A stretch of 64,000 bases of DNA from Agelas oroides (Eukaryota > Porifera > Demospongiae > Agelasida > Agelasidae): assembly GCA_949130485.1 (NCBI GenBank), contig OX422205.1, forward strand, positions 3,702,415 to 3,766,414. The letters are read 5' to 3'. Positions within the stretch are counted from its first letter, which is position 1. Every line of letters begins with the position of its first letter. Positions 11,305 through 23,000 of this stretch are shown in pieces. A model generated the notes under the pieces. The model was not told where the DNA came from and did no database searches. It saw only the letters and a list, made by a program, of their open reading frames with translations. The translations under genes and the position numbers were made by a program.

Positions 11305-12375
11305 TATCACTTATTGTTTTTTTACATAAAGGACATGTACAAGACCTGGCACAAATATCACAACATTTACAATCACTTATTTTGACATCCTTTATAGAAT
11401 AATTCAAAATACCTTCTAAAAGAAACTGACGTCTACAAACAGTTTTATTCATTTTATGACTAGCATGCCTTCCACCTTTCCCTTCAAATAATATAGCTTC
11501 AGAATCATTTCCATCACGACCAGCTCTTCCTGTCTCTTGGACATATTCTTCCAGATTGGTTGGAATTCCCCAGTGCATAATTCTTCGAATATCAGGACAA
11601 TCAATGCCCAATCCAAATGCAGTGGTTGCGATGACAAGACGCAGTTTGCTGTCAGGTTTTGTGAAAGATGATAGCACCTGCTCTCTCTTTTCACTAGTTA
11701 AAACACGACTATACATTTCAACCATCCTAAATTGAGGTTCAGTAAACACACTCCCCAGCTTGTGTCGAACCATGAGGTAAAGATCAGAGCAATCCCTGTA
11801 CTGGCGAACAAATATGACAGTCTTTGAAAATTCAGTGCGCTTTGTGGTGAATTCACTGCATAGATCATCAGTTAGCTCATTTAGAGTTGCTTTAGGATGA
11901 ACTCTGTAAATGATGTTGTCACGATTGGGAGGTGAAGTAACCAGGGTTTGATCTTTCATTGACAGGCGCTGTGACACAATATCGAAGGTTTCAACAGTGG
12001 CTGTAGCAGTAAGAGCCATCACGTTAATACCAGCCGGCAAAATACTTCTCAGGTCACCAATCTTAGAGAAGGCTCTTCTAAACTCATCTCCCCATGTTTT
12101 AACACAGTGAGCTTCGTCGACCACCAGTGCGACAAGATTTTCTTTGTATTTAGTAGAGAGAAGCATGTTCCTGTATAGTGTGTTGTCGATAAGGCTTTCA
12201 GGAGTAATGAAGACTAATTGAGCTTCTCCTCTTAACACTCTTCTTTCTGCAGCATGGTCAGTTTGTGCTTCACCAACAAATTCTGCTGTTAGTCCCCGTG
12301 GAGTAAACTTGGAACGCTGATCAATCATAAGGGATGTCAATGGACTGATACATACAACAATGCTTCCAGATGAAC
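11210..12375 (-). CDS. RecQ-like ATP-dependent DNA helicase, 3' coding exon (lacks motif I)
   Basis: A superfamily 2 helicase of RecQ type, expected to unwind DNA 3'-5'. The exon begins at an AG acceptor (12376-12377 side). In order it shows CISPLTSLMIDQ (motif Ia), LVFITPESL (Ib), VVDEAHCVKTWGDEFR (motif II, DEAH), MALTATAT (III), KTVIFVRQYRDC (IV), LVIATTAFGLGIDCPDI (V) and QETGRAGRDGNDSEA (VI), then a Cys cluster CKCCDICARSCTCPLC like the RecQ zinc-binding region. About 388 codons are open with no lesion. The Walker A exon (GYGKS-like) was not found in 12.4-14.3 kb, so the gene is truncated or that exon lies further off. Its 3' end overlaps the DUF6589 3' end tail to tail by about 95 bp; the last ~40 residues may be read-through past the true family end. 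Confidence 0.8.
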
Positions 12376-12419
12376 CTAGCAGTGAAAAATACAATAACAA
12401 TGTGATACATGTAGTTACG

Positions 12420-13047
12420 AAAGCAACACCAATAAAGCCAGAATTCTTCTAGTATGCATGTTTCTTTAAGGCCAGCTGGACAAGGAGTTGTGGAGTTATT
12501 CTACTCCAGTCCTGTGCAGTCTTTCTTTAACGGAGCAGCACCAAAGGAGCTGTATCCTGAGAAAGGCATATACCAACCAGGCACGTTGAGGAAGGTGCAT
12601 GTAAAATATGGCTTTCATCACCATGTATAACTTACTATAACTGTATGAATGAAGAGCACTGAAGTGCTTAACCCTCGGCACTATTAACGCAGAGTCACAG
12701 GACATAGCTAAGTAGGCGAAGAAATTCATGTGGTATGATGGTACACTAGATACTAGTAGATAGATAGCTAGCTGAGACTACACAAAGTCGTACAAGATAA
12801 CAGTGTCCCAGGCCAAGTTGTCCTAGTATCCCTTTATCTTGCCCCAACAACCCCCTTCCTAATGTAGTGAGCATGTGTAGTGAGTATAGGGAATGTGTGG
12901 GACATTCCCCGCGCGGTAATCCTGGATATGTACCATGCCTGTACATACATATTGTAGCCGCAGTATTGACCCGATGCATGTACATACATATTGCAGCAGT
13001 ATTGACCATGCATGTACATACATATTGTAGCAGTATTGCCCATATAT
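12420..13047. repeat. Spacer with ~41-bp minisatellite (3 units)
   Basis: From about 12930 to 13042, units built on ATGTACATACATATTG plus AGCAGTATTGACC repeat about three times. The remainder of the interval has no recognised gene. Confidence 0.65.
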
Positions 13048-13374
13048 GCTTCAAACCGAACGAGGACCGATTTCGCCAAGAACGTTTCGTTCAAGAGTTA
13101 TGCTGCGATTCGTTTGCCACGCCGGCGAGCGCTAGTCGGCCATATTCTAGTCTGAGAACGAGTTCACGCGCCCTGGTCTAGTCTGGGATCCCGGGAGTAC
13201 TGCGGCGCGGCGCTGCACTCCCGGGATCCCAGACCAGGGCGCGTGAACTCGTTCTCAGACTAGAATATGGCCGAATAGCGCTCGCCGTGGCAAACGAATC
13301 GCAGCATAACTCTTGAACAAAACGTTCTTGGCGAAATCGGCTCAATTTAAACACATCCTCGTTCGGTTTGAAGC
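13048..13374. repeat. Long near-perfect palindrome (~150-bp arms)
   Basis: The left arm (from GCTTCAAACCGAACGAGG) is the reverse complement of the right arm (ending CCTCGTTCGGTTTGAAGC) with few mismatches and one small indel. The centre near 13.2 kb is GC-rich (CGGCGCGGCGC) and flanked by CCCGGGATCCCAGACCAGGG. It could fold into a very stable hairpin. It may be a foldback transposon; no target duplication was found. Confidence 0.85.
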
Positions 13375-13427
13375 CTATCTGCGTCCAAACTTCAGAGATT
13401 TAGCCGCCAGGTGAGCCAAGCTAGTTG

Positions 13428-13480
13428 TAACAGACAGACAGACAGACACACAGACAGACAGACAGACAGACAAACGAAGT
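13428..13480. repeat. (GACA)n microsatellite
   Basis: About 12 copies of GACA with one interruption. Confidence 0.95.
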
Positions 13481-13556
13481 ACTGTAACCCTCGCTGCGCA
13501 TGCGCGCCGAGGGTTAATCACTGTATCATTTGGATAGCGGTTTACTGACCAATTGC

Positions 13557-13761
13557 AGTTGCAGAGTGGAGAACAGTGTCTTCAAGCAGCCAGAATCCAA
13601 TTAGAAGATGGTATGGAAAGATTGGATAATCTTCCAAGACTCTACAGCTGCCAAGCAACCTGCCACAGGAGGACAATGTCCGAGTATATGGTGCAGTGAT
13701 GTCTCAGCAGCAGCAGCTGGTTAACACAGGGGAGTTTATTTGAATTATAGACAATGCTGAG
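13557..13761 (+). pseudogene. Exon-like fragment, unknown family
   Basis: After an AG at about 13556 the sequence can be read as protein in more than one frame: QSGEQCLQAARIQLEDGMERL, then by frame change LPQEDNVRVYGAVMSQQQQL and LVNTGEF, a TGA, then IIDNAE before a GTAAGA donor at 13762. The two parts and the internal stop suggest a decayed exon. I do not recognise the family; it could be a remnant linked to the neighbouring RecQ-like or DUF6589 genes. Confidence 0.3.
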
Positions 13762-13769
13762 GTAAGATT

Positions 13770-14520
13770 GACATGTTCAATTAACATGGTGTATATAAAT
13801 ATCACGATATAATTTAAATATTACAACTCAACAGGTACTCATTTTTATGCCTGTTTTAGCAGACTTTAAAGTGGTATTTTGACTACAAAACCACAACCAT
13901 TATAACTATCTGGAAGCAGTTTTCCATCCTTATTTGTATTCTAGAAGGTTATGACATCACATTAAAAAGTTCACTACTGTAACAAGTAAACAAATCATTA
14001 TTTACAGTCACATTTTCCTTCTTTTGCAGCCTGCACAGCACGCTGTATTGCTTGCATGCTGCTCTAAGGAGAACTCCTGTTATTGCCTTGTAAGAGAGAT
14101 GGAATAATGGCATACCATTGACAAATGACTTCAAATGTCCTCTGCTATTCATGACATCGTGAATTGTCACTATCAACCCACTTCGTGAAAACTTCCATCC
14201 TTCATGAATGCACGGGCACACTTGTATTTGCTGAAGTAGAGTGTCAGAACATTCGCAAGCATGCAAGCTGACTTTCAAGCATGACTGGACAAATGACTGT
14301 TATTGTTTTAGTATATATTGCATAAATCAGTGATTCTCTTTATTAACTTGTATTCTGCTTGTATAATTCGGTAACCTTTTTCACTTATTTTGTATTTTGT
14401 CTGATCATGGTGATATGATCATTTTCTGTCAAAGTATATGCTGACGTGTAATGCTAACGCTACGACAACAGCACGAATATAATCATTACACTTTTTCACT
14501 GTTGATAGTCTGTTTTTCAA
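13770..14520. other. Unassigned AT-rich spacer
   Basis: A 109-codon antisense ORF (13949-14278) has no recognised motif or exon context and is not called. The rest shows no supported gene. Confidence 0.45.
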
Positions 14521-14523
14521 CTA

Positions 14524-15835
14524 ATCATATGACTATATCACAGTCCATAGTGAAATAAATGCCAAATAGTGTTGTAACATGTTTTTCTTGTACATGTAAA
14601 CAGTGAAAAAGTGTAATAGCTCTCTCATTGGTTCAAAAACAGACTGTCAACAGAGCAAAAGTGTAATAGCTCACTGATTGGTCAGTGACTTGTAAGTACC
14701 AACAATTTGCTGTAAACTATCTGCTGTACTATAAACTTGTAAACTTGTAAGTAACAACAATTTGTTGTAAACCATACAGTGTACTGTAAACTTGTATACC
14801 ATAAACTTGCCTATCTCATACATACTCATACTTATTGTAGTGTACTGTCAACTTGGCACTCAAGAATGGCATAATTGCTCTTGGCTTTGCCTCGTGCAAT
14901 TAATAGCCATTCACTTGTGCTATTTCTCAAATTGCACTCGAAACCATGCTATTAATTATAAATCAGAGAGCTACTACACTTTTTCACTGTTGAATAGTCT
15001 GTTTTTCAACCAATCAGAGAGCTATTGCACTGTTGTTTTATTCCAGTAATTCAATATCCTTTTTCTCCACAGGAGATGAAGGGGTAGCTGTCCGAGCTCT
15101 CCACGTACAAATATTTGTATTCCTGTACCATTTCCAGGTTAATACCCTCAAATGAGAAAGGTGACAGTAATCTTGGCTTTTTCCCAAAAGCACATACTTT
15201 GGTTTTGTCTATATTTACCTCTAATTTCCACTCTTCACAGAATTCCTCGAGATGTTTTCTCAACCCCTCCTCACTTGAAGACATCAACACGATATCATCA
15301 GCATACATTAGTAGATCAATGGGTCTGTTCCACAGTCTAGTTCCCATTTTGTTTTTCGCAAGTTTAGTCTCCAGTCCACTGATGAACAGGCTAAAAAGAA
15401 GAGGGCTCAGATTGCAGCCTTGCCTCACTCCCACTTCACAACGGAACTGGTCTGTGCCCTTTTGAGTACATTGACTGCAGGATTGTGAAAGTTTGTTGAC
15501 TAATTCCCAGTTGAACCAGCTTTTTCCACAAACAGTAATGATCAACTGAGTCAAATGCTTTTCTGAAGTCCACATAGCACAAAAAGAGTGTGCTTTTCTC
15601 ACAGGATGCTCTCTCTATTAGCGTGTTCACTATAAATATACAATCTGTAGTTCTTCTATTTTGGCGGAAGCCAAACTGTGTTTCTGGTAGTTGTCTTACT
15701 GTTGCCCATTGTTGAGCACACTTTTTGCACTGTTTACATGTACAAGAAAAGCATGTTGAAACACTATTTGGCATTTATTTCACTGTTGTTAATGGAGCTT
15801 AATTAACTATGAACTGTGATATAGTCATATGATTA
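14524..15835. repeat. Foldback element with ~100-bp inverted arms around a LINE remnant
   Basis: The left arm (14524 to about 14620, with CATATGACTATATCACAG, TGCCAAATAGTGTTG and TTGTACATGTAAACAGTG) recurs inverted at about 15720-15835. The motif CACTTTTTCACTGTTGA with a CAATCAGAGAGCTA tail also repeats near 14490, 14620 and 14985. The arms bracket the reverse transcriptase remnant. Confidence 0.75.
15051..15774 (-). pseudogene. LINE reverse transcriptase remnant
   Basis: On the minus strand: ETQFGFRQNRRTTDCIFIVN, FLCYVDFRKAFDSVDH, then VGVRQGCNLSPLLFSLFISG and LLMYADDIVLMSS, the order of reverse transcriptase blocks. The frame changes near 15465 (after QSMYSKG), so it is disabled. No endonuclease or 3' tail is visible; only about 240 codons remain. 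The block sequences differ from the LINE at 5.8-8.5 kb, so this is another clade. Confidence 0.85.
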
Positions 15836-15995
15836 TTTTTGTAATCGCACAGGTAGAAAAGCTTCTGATTGGAAAAAAGTACAAAAGCTACAAAATCATG
15901 CAAGGCGTAATAAAACTATACTAACATGATGTAAACTTGTAACTTGTGACAACAATTTGCTGTAAACTATACAGTGTATTGTAAACTTATATACT

Positions 15996-16585
15996 ACAAG
16001 ACTTAAAAAACATTAAAAATGTAAAAAGATGTAGGGATGGCATGCCAAAAAGTATGCAAACAAGGTAGGGATAATGCATGAAAGCAAAGGTCAACATATT
16101 GGCAAAGCCCCATCCCTACATCTTTTTCACACTACAGTTAGTGCATGGGGGTCTTCCTAAAACGTACCACAAGTTCACAACCTTTATTACTGGCAGTTCA
16201 TGGCTGTAGCCTCGTTCTCAGGCCACCTCCTCCTCCCACATGGCCTGGTAATGAGGCTAGTATGAGCATTATGTTATACAGAACCTCTTCAACAACTTAA
16301 GCAGTGAGTTGGAGTAGACTGCAGACTTATGATAGTGTCGTTAAAGTACATGGCATGGTTTTAACCTCGTCCCCAGGCCACATTCCTTCTCCCACATGTT
16401 GGCTCAGGGACGAGGCTAATATGATCTAGCAGCATTGCATCAACTGTAGTGTGAAAAAGATGTAGGGATGGGGCTTTGCCAATATGTTGACCTTTGCTTT
16501 CATGCATTATCCCTACCTTGTTTGCATACTTTTTGGCATGCCATCCCTACATCTTTTTACATTTTTAATGTTTTTTAAGTCTTGT
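15996..16585. repeat. Palindromic MITE (GATGTAGGGATGG family), full copy
   Basis: About 140-bp arms (ACAAGACTTAAAAAACATT ... and its reverse complement ending at 16585) enclose about 300 bp. The arms contain AAGATGTAGGGATGGCATGCC. The centre carries two AGCCTCGT...ACGAGGCTA type foldbacks (16208-16259 and 16364-16424). Related copies are at 31936-32410 and 39036-39160. Confidence 0.88.
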
Positions 16586-16710
16586 TTCTGTACTTTTTTG
16601 ATGTTAATCTCAGTTACAGTTACACGTAAGTGTAATCACAACACCAGAACTTGAAACGGTGTTGACAGTTTAGTAGTGGTTCCAGGCATGTATTAAATAA
16701 TTAGGCCTAA

Positions 16711-16845
16711 CCTGATGAAGGGTCAACCACTCAATTAGGCCTATGTGTAATATAGCCAGCTAGAACCTGATGAAGGGCCAACCACTCAATTAGGCCTATG
16801 TGTAATATAGCCAGCTAGAACCTGATGAAGGGCCAACCACTCTTC
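16711..16845. repeat. 55-bp tandem repeat, ~2.5 units
   Basis: CCTGATGAAGGGNCAACCAC starts at 16711, 16766 and 16821, with a shared TTAGGCCTATGTGTAATATA between. Confidence 0.9.
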
Positions 16846-17097
16846 CTACCAAACTTTGTGAAACCAATTTCAGTTGTCAATCACATGCCAGCTGCAGCAC
16901 AGAAACTACTATCCTACTGACAACTGACCATCCTAGCTTTACAGTTCAAAGGCTATTTTTAGTGTAGCTACAAGTAGGCAGCTGAATGCAGCGCCTTACC
17001 TACGTAGTGTTCATAAGCCTTGCCCAATGCCGGCGGGAGGAAAAGACCGTGACAGCCAAGCGTACTGCCCGCTGGCGATTTCGCGTGTGTACTAGTC

Positions 17098-17147
17098 TCG
17101 CTTCCAGACCAATGACCGTGGTCTTTGGTCTGGGAACGAGACTTCGT
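17098..17147. mobile_element. 50-bp mini-foldback of the AGYCTCG family
   Basis: AGTCTCGCTTCCAGACC is mirrored by GGTCTGGGAACGAGACT around a short loop. Flanking 11-mers (GCGTGTGTACT and TCGTGTGCGCA) match at 7-8 positions, a possible decayed target duplication. The paralogous locus at 39308-39357 carries the same insertion, so it predates that duplication. Confidence 0.7.
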
Positions 17148-17214
17148 GTGCGCATGCGTACAAAATTAGAAAATGGCGTCCTAAGCAACGCACAGCAGCC
17201 TCAGAGTGTTGTGA

Positions 17215-18229
17215 ATGGCTTTTGTTGACCAGGGTGAACTTGAAGCTATGAAGACGCTGAGTGATCGTAGAGCTCCGCGCTGTGATAAGCATCAGTTTCG
17301 TGCTAAAATTATGGTGAGTGCTTGAACCGTTTTTGAGTTATTGTTGTTTGAACAAAAGTCGTAACGAAGAAAGAAGAATACGAAAAATGGCACTTTTGCT
17401 ATCGCACACTTTTGCGTTTAGCTGTCTTCCGCGTGGCTTTTGGCCACTTATAAGAGTCTTGCTGATCACAAAGGCACTCAAAGAGGAAGCCTGGATGCTT
17501 AAATAAACTTTTTGCGTGTTTGTGGTGAAGTTATACGGCTTTTGCTTAAGTAGTGATTCCGGAAGTTCAGTATTCATACGTAATTTCCGCTGGCAAAATT
17601 TAAACTGCGGAAATGGTATCGCGTGCATGTTTACATTTTCACCTCGGCGCTTCTCACGGTAGCTACATATCCCGACAAAATATATATTTCTCGAATCCTC
17701 TTTGATCGGAGAATCGATTGGTTGGTCTTTCGTTCACTTTGCTGTAACTTTGAAGTGCTTCTTTGTGAAAACCGGAGAAAACTTCCGTGTACCAGCTGAT
17801 CGGTGAGATGCCCGACTTCGAAAGTGACATAATCGCATTCCTTGCACCAAGAACCCCCTTCTACCACTGCTGCTGAAACTAAATATTTCACAGTACAGGA
17901 GCGGTAATACAGTGTATGTGAACTGTAATGCTTGCAATTCCAATCATAGAGTAATTAGTGAGAATAATGTTCTGTTCTTACACAATCAAGCTTTCGGAAA
18001 ATTAAGGCATGCAATGTGAACACATCCAGTCAAAAGCAGCAACTTTACATAGGTGCAGGATGACCATCACCTGTAAGGAAGGATAAACACACAACGTAAT
18101 GTGAATATCTACCCATTTTCATTCCTATACAAATATCAACGGTTTCTAATGCAGATTTCAAGTGCCATCTTCAGCCTCAATGAAGACGAGGTGAAAAGTG
18201 TTGTGGACCACATCATTTGTTATTGCTAA
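17215..18229 (+). CDS. Candidate small two-exon gene (57 aa), or first exons of a larger one
   Basis: Exon 1 (17215-17313) starts at ATG and reads MAFVDQGELEAMKTLSDRRA, ending AKIM before GTGAGTG. A GCAG acceptor at 18151-18154 starts exon 2 in phase, reading ISSAIFSLNEDEVKSVVDHI and stopping at 18227-18229. The total is 57 codons. Exon 1 is preserved in a duplicate at 39.43-39.53 kb with mostly conservative changes and the same donor, which argues that it was coding. Upstream DNA is CpG-rich. No domain is recognised. Exon 2 could instead be part of a decayed longer exon. This is a prediction from splice phase only. Confidence 0.4.
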
Positions 18230-19544
18230 GCAGGAATATCCCTGTGGTGTGCTTTGTAAAAAGCCTGATTGTGCCCCTTTGTGGCTACCTCAATTGCAAA
18301 AGGCAACTTGCACAGGGTTCGACTCTTCTGAGTTAGAGTATTCCCGTCTTCTATATATACATATAGGTTTGAATTGCTGAACAAAACAGTAAATAGCAGA
18401 ACAACACAATAATCTCTACTATGACTTGCAGAAATGACAGACACTAGGCCAGAGGCTGCATGAAATCCCATCATAATCAGATCATCCAATCCCTCTCAAA
18501 CATGCACACATGCCTAATTCCCAGGCTGTCCTGGTATACACATGTTCAATATTCAGCAGTCGAATTTAGTGGTTGGCAAGCGCTGTATTGCTGCGTTCGG
18601 CTTGTGGTTGTGTGTTTAGCCTCATACTCAGGTTTTATCGCCACACCATTTGCCGTACCATGAAGGTTAGTAGGTGCTACAGATGGAAAACACTAGCGTG
18701 AGAAAGCCTGGTTACGAGGCTAATAACTTTCGAGTGTCTAACAATTTCCTCAAAAAATTATAAGAAAATTAAGACTTGCCATCATCAAAGGGACATTAGT
18801 TCTGACTTCAAAACCATCCAGAGTACCTCACACTAATATGCAAGTACGTACAAAAGAGACCTCGCACACGCACAAAATAAATGTGCACCTGAGGCCTCTT
18901 CTCTCCAGCTACAAAACTCTGGGAATGAGGCTCATTTACCGTATCCTGTCATACAGTTGCAGGTTAGTGTAGGTACTTTGGATTCATTGAACTATGCCAT
19001 CCAAACAGACCCGGGGGGAAACAGGCAACTATACTTCATTGTTGCCTACCCTACCCGGGGTACATTGGTGAAAACAGTTTGCAATAACATACCCATACTC
19101 CGTTGCTGATCACTGCTGTTGCTTCAGACTGATTTATACATTCTCAGGCTTTAGTTGGATCTCATATCTTCAGATTTCTGCATGCTTTTCCTGAAGGCCA
19201 TAGAGCTCTGTACACGATGACACTCTCATGAGATAGACCACTCCGTGCGCAACAGTTTGGTGCAAGTTCCATCTTTGTACACCTAGCCGTTCCCGAGATA
19301 TGTGCAAGTTTGGATTTTCCGTGCACGCACGTGATGATTACCGAATGTACCACTTTGTCTATTTAAAAGTAACCCAAAATTTTGTACCGACCACTTTGCA
19401 ATAATGATGCACATCTCGGCTTCTACTGCACCGATTCGCGTGAAACAAAAACCGTTGTACTCAAAATTGAATGCTGAATCCGATAAGTATTACTACACTA
19501 GTTTATGTAAAAGTTTGGAAAACCCTCCGGAATCACTAGCTTAA
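18230..19544. other. Intergenic spacer with decayed foldback termini
   Basis: A decayed AGYCTCG-type pair (AGCCTCATACTCAGG near 18619 and CCTGGTTACGAGGCTAA near 18706-18722) is visible, plus CACCTGAGGCC/GGGAATGAGGCTC near 18886-18933. No supported gene. Confidence 0.5.
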
Positions 19545-19547
19545 GTA

Positions 19548-19603
19548 TTGCATATATTGCGCGTCGGCGCCATCCCTACATAGAGAGTCTACCGACTCTC
19601 TGA
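19548..19603. repeat. Short repeat with a 3' terminal stem-loop, copy 1
   Basis: GCATATATTGCGCGTC, then GCCATCCCTACAT, then the hairpin GAGAGTC-TACC-GACTCTC and TGA. The same unit with the same sharp 3' edge is at 32414-32468 and 62399-62453. Confidence 0.85.
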
Positions 19604-19873
19604 TAAACCACCACATCACATACATGTTCATACTTATTATAGCATACTGTAAAGTAGGCAAAGTTTATGATTAACAAGGAGCAGCACGTTTCTCGTACAA
19701 TTTGGGAAATGGCATAAATTGCACTCGGCTTCGCCTCATGAAATTAACAGCCATTCACTCGTGCTATTAATCCCAAATTGCACTCAAAATCATGCTGTTA
19801 CTTATACTAATCAGACGAGTACTTACTTTTTGACAGTTGCCAAAAAGTTGTGTTGCATCTTATTTCTGCGCAC

Positions 19874-19930
19874 CTGTATCGGAATGTAAACAGATCTGTA
19901 TCGGAATGTAAACAGATCTGTATCGGAACC
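19874..19930 (+). promoter_or_regulatory. 22-bp tandem motif upstream of the NACHT gene
   Basis: CTGTATCGGAATGTAAACAG repeats twice with a third partial copy, ending about 70 bp before the predicted start codon. TGTAAACA matches the forkhead (FOX) core consensus. A regulatory role is inference. Confidence 0.35.
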
Positions 19931-20001
19931 TAACCAGGTCTAAAACTGTGACAGTCTGTGTAGAAGTTTGATTCATTGTAGTCCAGTCTATATAGCGACT
20001 G

Positions 20002-23000
20002 ATGATGTCTGGGGACGTGGAGTCTTGTAAGTTTAGGCAGTTAAGCTGACTATGGCTAAGTGCTCAGCACCTTTATTAGCCATGGTAGCTGAGTTATCTA
20101 CCAAAGTCACAATGATTGACCACCATGAGGCTCTGGACGAAACTGAGAAGCCTGAATGTAGCAGATCAGCCTCTCTCAGGTTGTAAACATGCATGAGACT
20201 CCTAAAGGGACAAAAGCAAGATGTACATTGAAAACAACAACAGAGAGAGTCATAAGAAATGAAGAGCAGACACTGTAACCTCCTCTCTTTGCAGCAACAG
20301 CTGTTTAGGATGAACTTCCATTGTCACCTATAGCAATATTGCTACAAGTCATCCCTTCACTTTTGTATAGGCATACTCAATTAGTTATCAGGTAAACACA
20401 ACGAACTGCTTAAGGGGTTTGTGAGATGCAAGTGTTACATGCACAAGGTATAGTGCTAGAGTACCATGCATCATACGACTTGCTCTTGCTTGCCCCACAA
20501 TGCACTGCATACAGTTGGGCTGTACTGGAAAACCTGAACATAATTTCCAGGCTCAGAGACAGTATGGACATTGAGCTAGTGCAAGAATGCCGTGAATTAA
20601 TATCCCATTCACCAACAAGCCTGTAATTAAAGTGGTCCTAGATGGAAGTACCTTTACACAATACACGTCTCCATGTTTGCCAGTCTTACTGACAGTACAC
20701 AGATTAATGGTGGAGGGATGGTAAAGTAGGTGAACCCTTGCAAAAGTTAACTTTCCCATTATCAAGTGTAACTGCACTTCAAATAGAAAGAAATTGTGGC
20801 TCAAACCCAGCTAGTTGTATAATGCAATGCAGCCAAACATAGATAGTTGTGCATTCAAGCATGTACAGAAACAAGGCATAGACACTGCATAATGGTGAAA
20901 CTGCTGAGTGCAGCTTGTGTAACACAAGTCACTGAACCTGTATGGCATTTACCTTCTTCCCTAACCTAGAGGTTTGCCATCCAAGAATTTGTCTTTATTG
21001 TGGCACTACTAAAGCTGCCAGAAATAGATAGGTTTGAGGCTAGGGTGAGCTTGTTTTGTCTTTTTAGCAAACTCTCAGGCCACTTTAGGCTTTGTAAACA
21101 TGTACTGTGTTTTAGAAAAATTGTCATTGGTATGGTGCTTGTTTGAGGTTGCCCCAGTTTTTTTTTTTTTACATGTAGATTTTCTGAAAACCTCAAGCTC
21201 CATCACACAAGCACACCCAACCTATTTGTGATCATCCATGTCAGTAGCTAGTACATGTAATGCAAGTTCTACAAGACCGTAGCCACAAGTGCCATGGTGT
21301 GGATCCTGACTAAGTATGTAGCTGGTGAGGGTTTGCTAAAGGGACAGTGTCATCCATATGGAAGTCGATACTTGAAGGCCCTGTTTTGTGTCATATTCAT
21401 GTACATGTACCTATTGTTCCTATTAAGCCCCTGATCCCACTCCAACAAGCACCACTACTACCTGAAATTGTTGTAGCTCATCAAATATGTCCTGAAATTG
21501 TTGTAGCTCATCAAATATATCCTGAAATTGTTGTAGCTCATCAAATATATCCTGAAATTGTTGTAGCTCATCAAATATATCCTGAAATTGTTGTAGCTCA
21601 TCAAATATATCCTGAAATTGTTGTAGCTCATCAAATATATCCTGAAATTGTTGTAGTTCATCAATTATATCCTGAAATTGTTGTAGCTCATCAAATATAT
21701 GCATTTCATAGTTTGGAAAAATCATTCTCTTGATCTGCCCACAAGTTGTACAATGCAAAGCACACTGTCTGAGACAATCCATGTCGATAACTCGGCTGTT
21801 AATTTGTTTCTATCTTTCACTATATCACTTCAATTTTCTCTACAGCCAGAGTACTAGGTCCCAATGACCTGGAAACTGTATTAACTGAGCTTCAAGAAGT
21901 TTGTGCTGTTTGGTATGACATTGGAATAGCACTGAAACTGAAGCCTGGTGTTCTTGATGCCGTGAAAGGGCCATACAAGGAACCCAAGGACTGCCTAAGG
22001 GATATGCTACTAGAATGGCTGAAGAATTCTCCAAACTCCAGCTGGAAGAGCCTCATTCTGGCCCTTAAGAGCCCCATTGTAGGACACATGAAATTAGCAG
22101 ACCATCTGCAAACCAAATGTCATACCCAGGAGCTGCCTACAGGTAGGCATGTGATATTGTACTAACATAGTTTTGGAACATTCTGGAACACATTAGTTAT
22201 TTGACCAATTTATAAAATGAGTCGTTTTTAAACAGAACAGAAGGATTGCACATTCGATTTGGGGTCTTTACTTTTAAAAATTTCAATGTTAACTGGAATG
22301 AAGTGCCAACCCCCCCAGGTTTCCTAGTCTCTCTCCAGTCATGTGTTTATCTGCCTGAGGCAAGAAAATGACCTCTCTGCTTCTGCACTGCTCATTGGAA
22401 GAACAGCTTTCGGGATTTTTCTCAAATTTCTACTCAAAAACAGGACTTTTTATGCATGTCATGAATAATTAATTAAAAATTCCCGGCATGCAAAGCACGC
22501 CGGAATGCAGCCACCCCCCCCTCCTCCTGGATCAGCCACTGTGTAGTCAACCAATCTGCAAGTTGTAAATCGACAGCACTGTAGTGTAAGTCCAAAATTG
22601 GAAAGAAGGCTCATTTACCAACTTAAAATCAGAAAAGTTTTGTCAATGTTTCGATTGAATGCTTCAATTGTCATCAGGGTGAAAGTGGAGAAGTGTGAAC
22701 AAACACCAATATGTATAGCCATGCACTACTGAAGGTACACGTCACCAGAGGTCAAGGGTTGGTGAGGATTGCTTCTTCCTTCCTCCTCACACTGTGGTCC
22801 AGCAACCAGGGACTTCTAGTCAGTTGTAGCAAAGCATGCGTGGGAAAACCAAGGACTGGAGGTTGAAACGTTTGTAAAGGTAGTGTCAATGCAACTCCTT
22901 TTTTTTTCATACACTTGCGACTGATCAGCACAAATTAAGTTTGTGAACTATAATGGTTGGGCACCCCCTCATGTGTCTACCTTCTGTTTACTTGATGTTG

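Noticed and set aside
13048..13374. Palindrome as right terminus of the DUF6589 element
   Set aside because: Its sequence lacks the AGYCTCG end with the CCAGRCC hairpin order, and the 11-mer left of 4828 is not found beside it.
13949..14278. 109-codon minus-strand ORF
   Set aside because: No motif, no splice context and atypical composition; cannot be supported as coding.
21347..21733. 128-codon ORF of EIVVAHQIYP repeats
   Set aside because: Produced by a 30-bp minisatellite in intron 1; the opposite strand is equally open.
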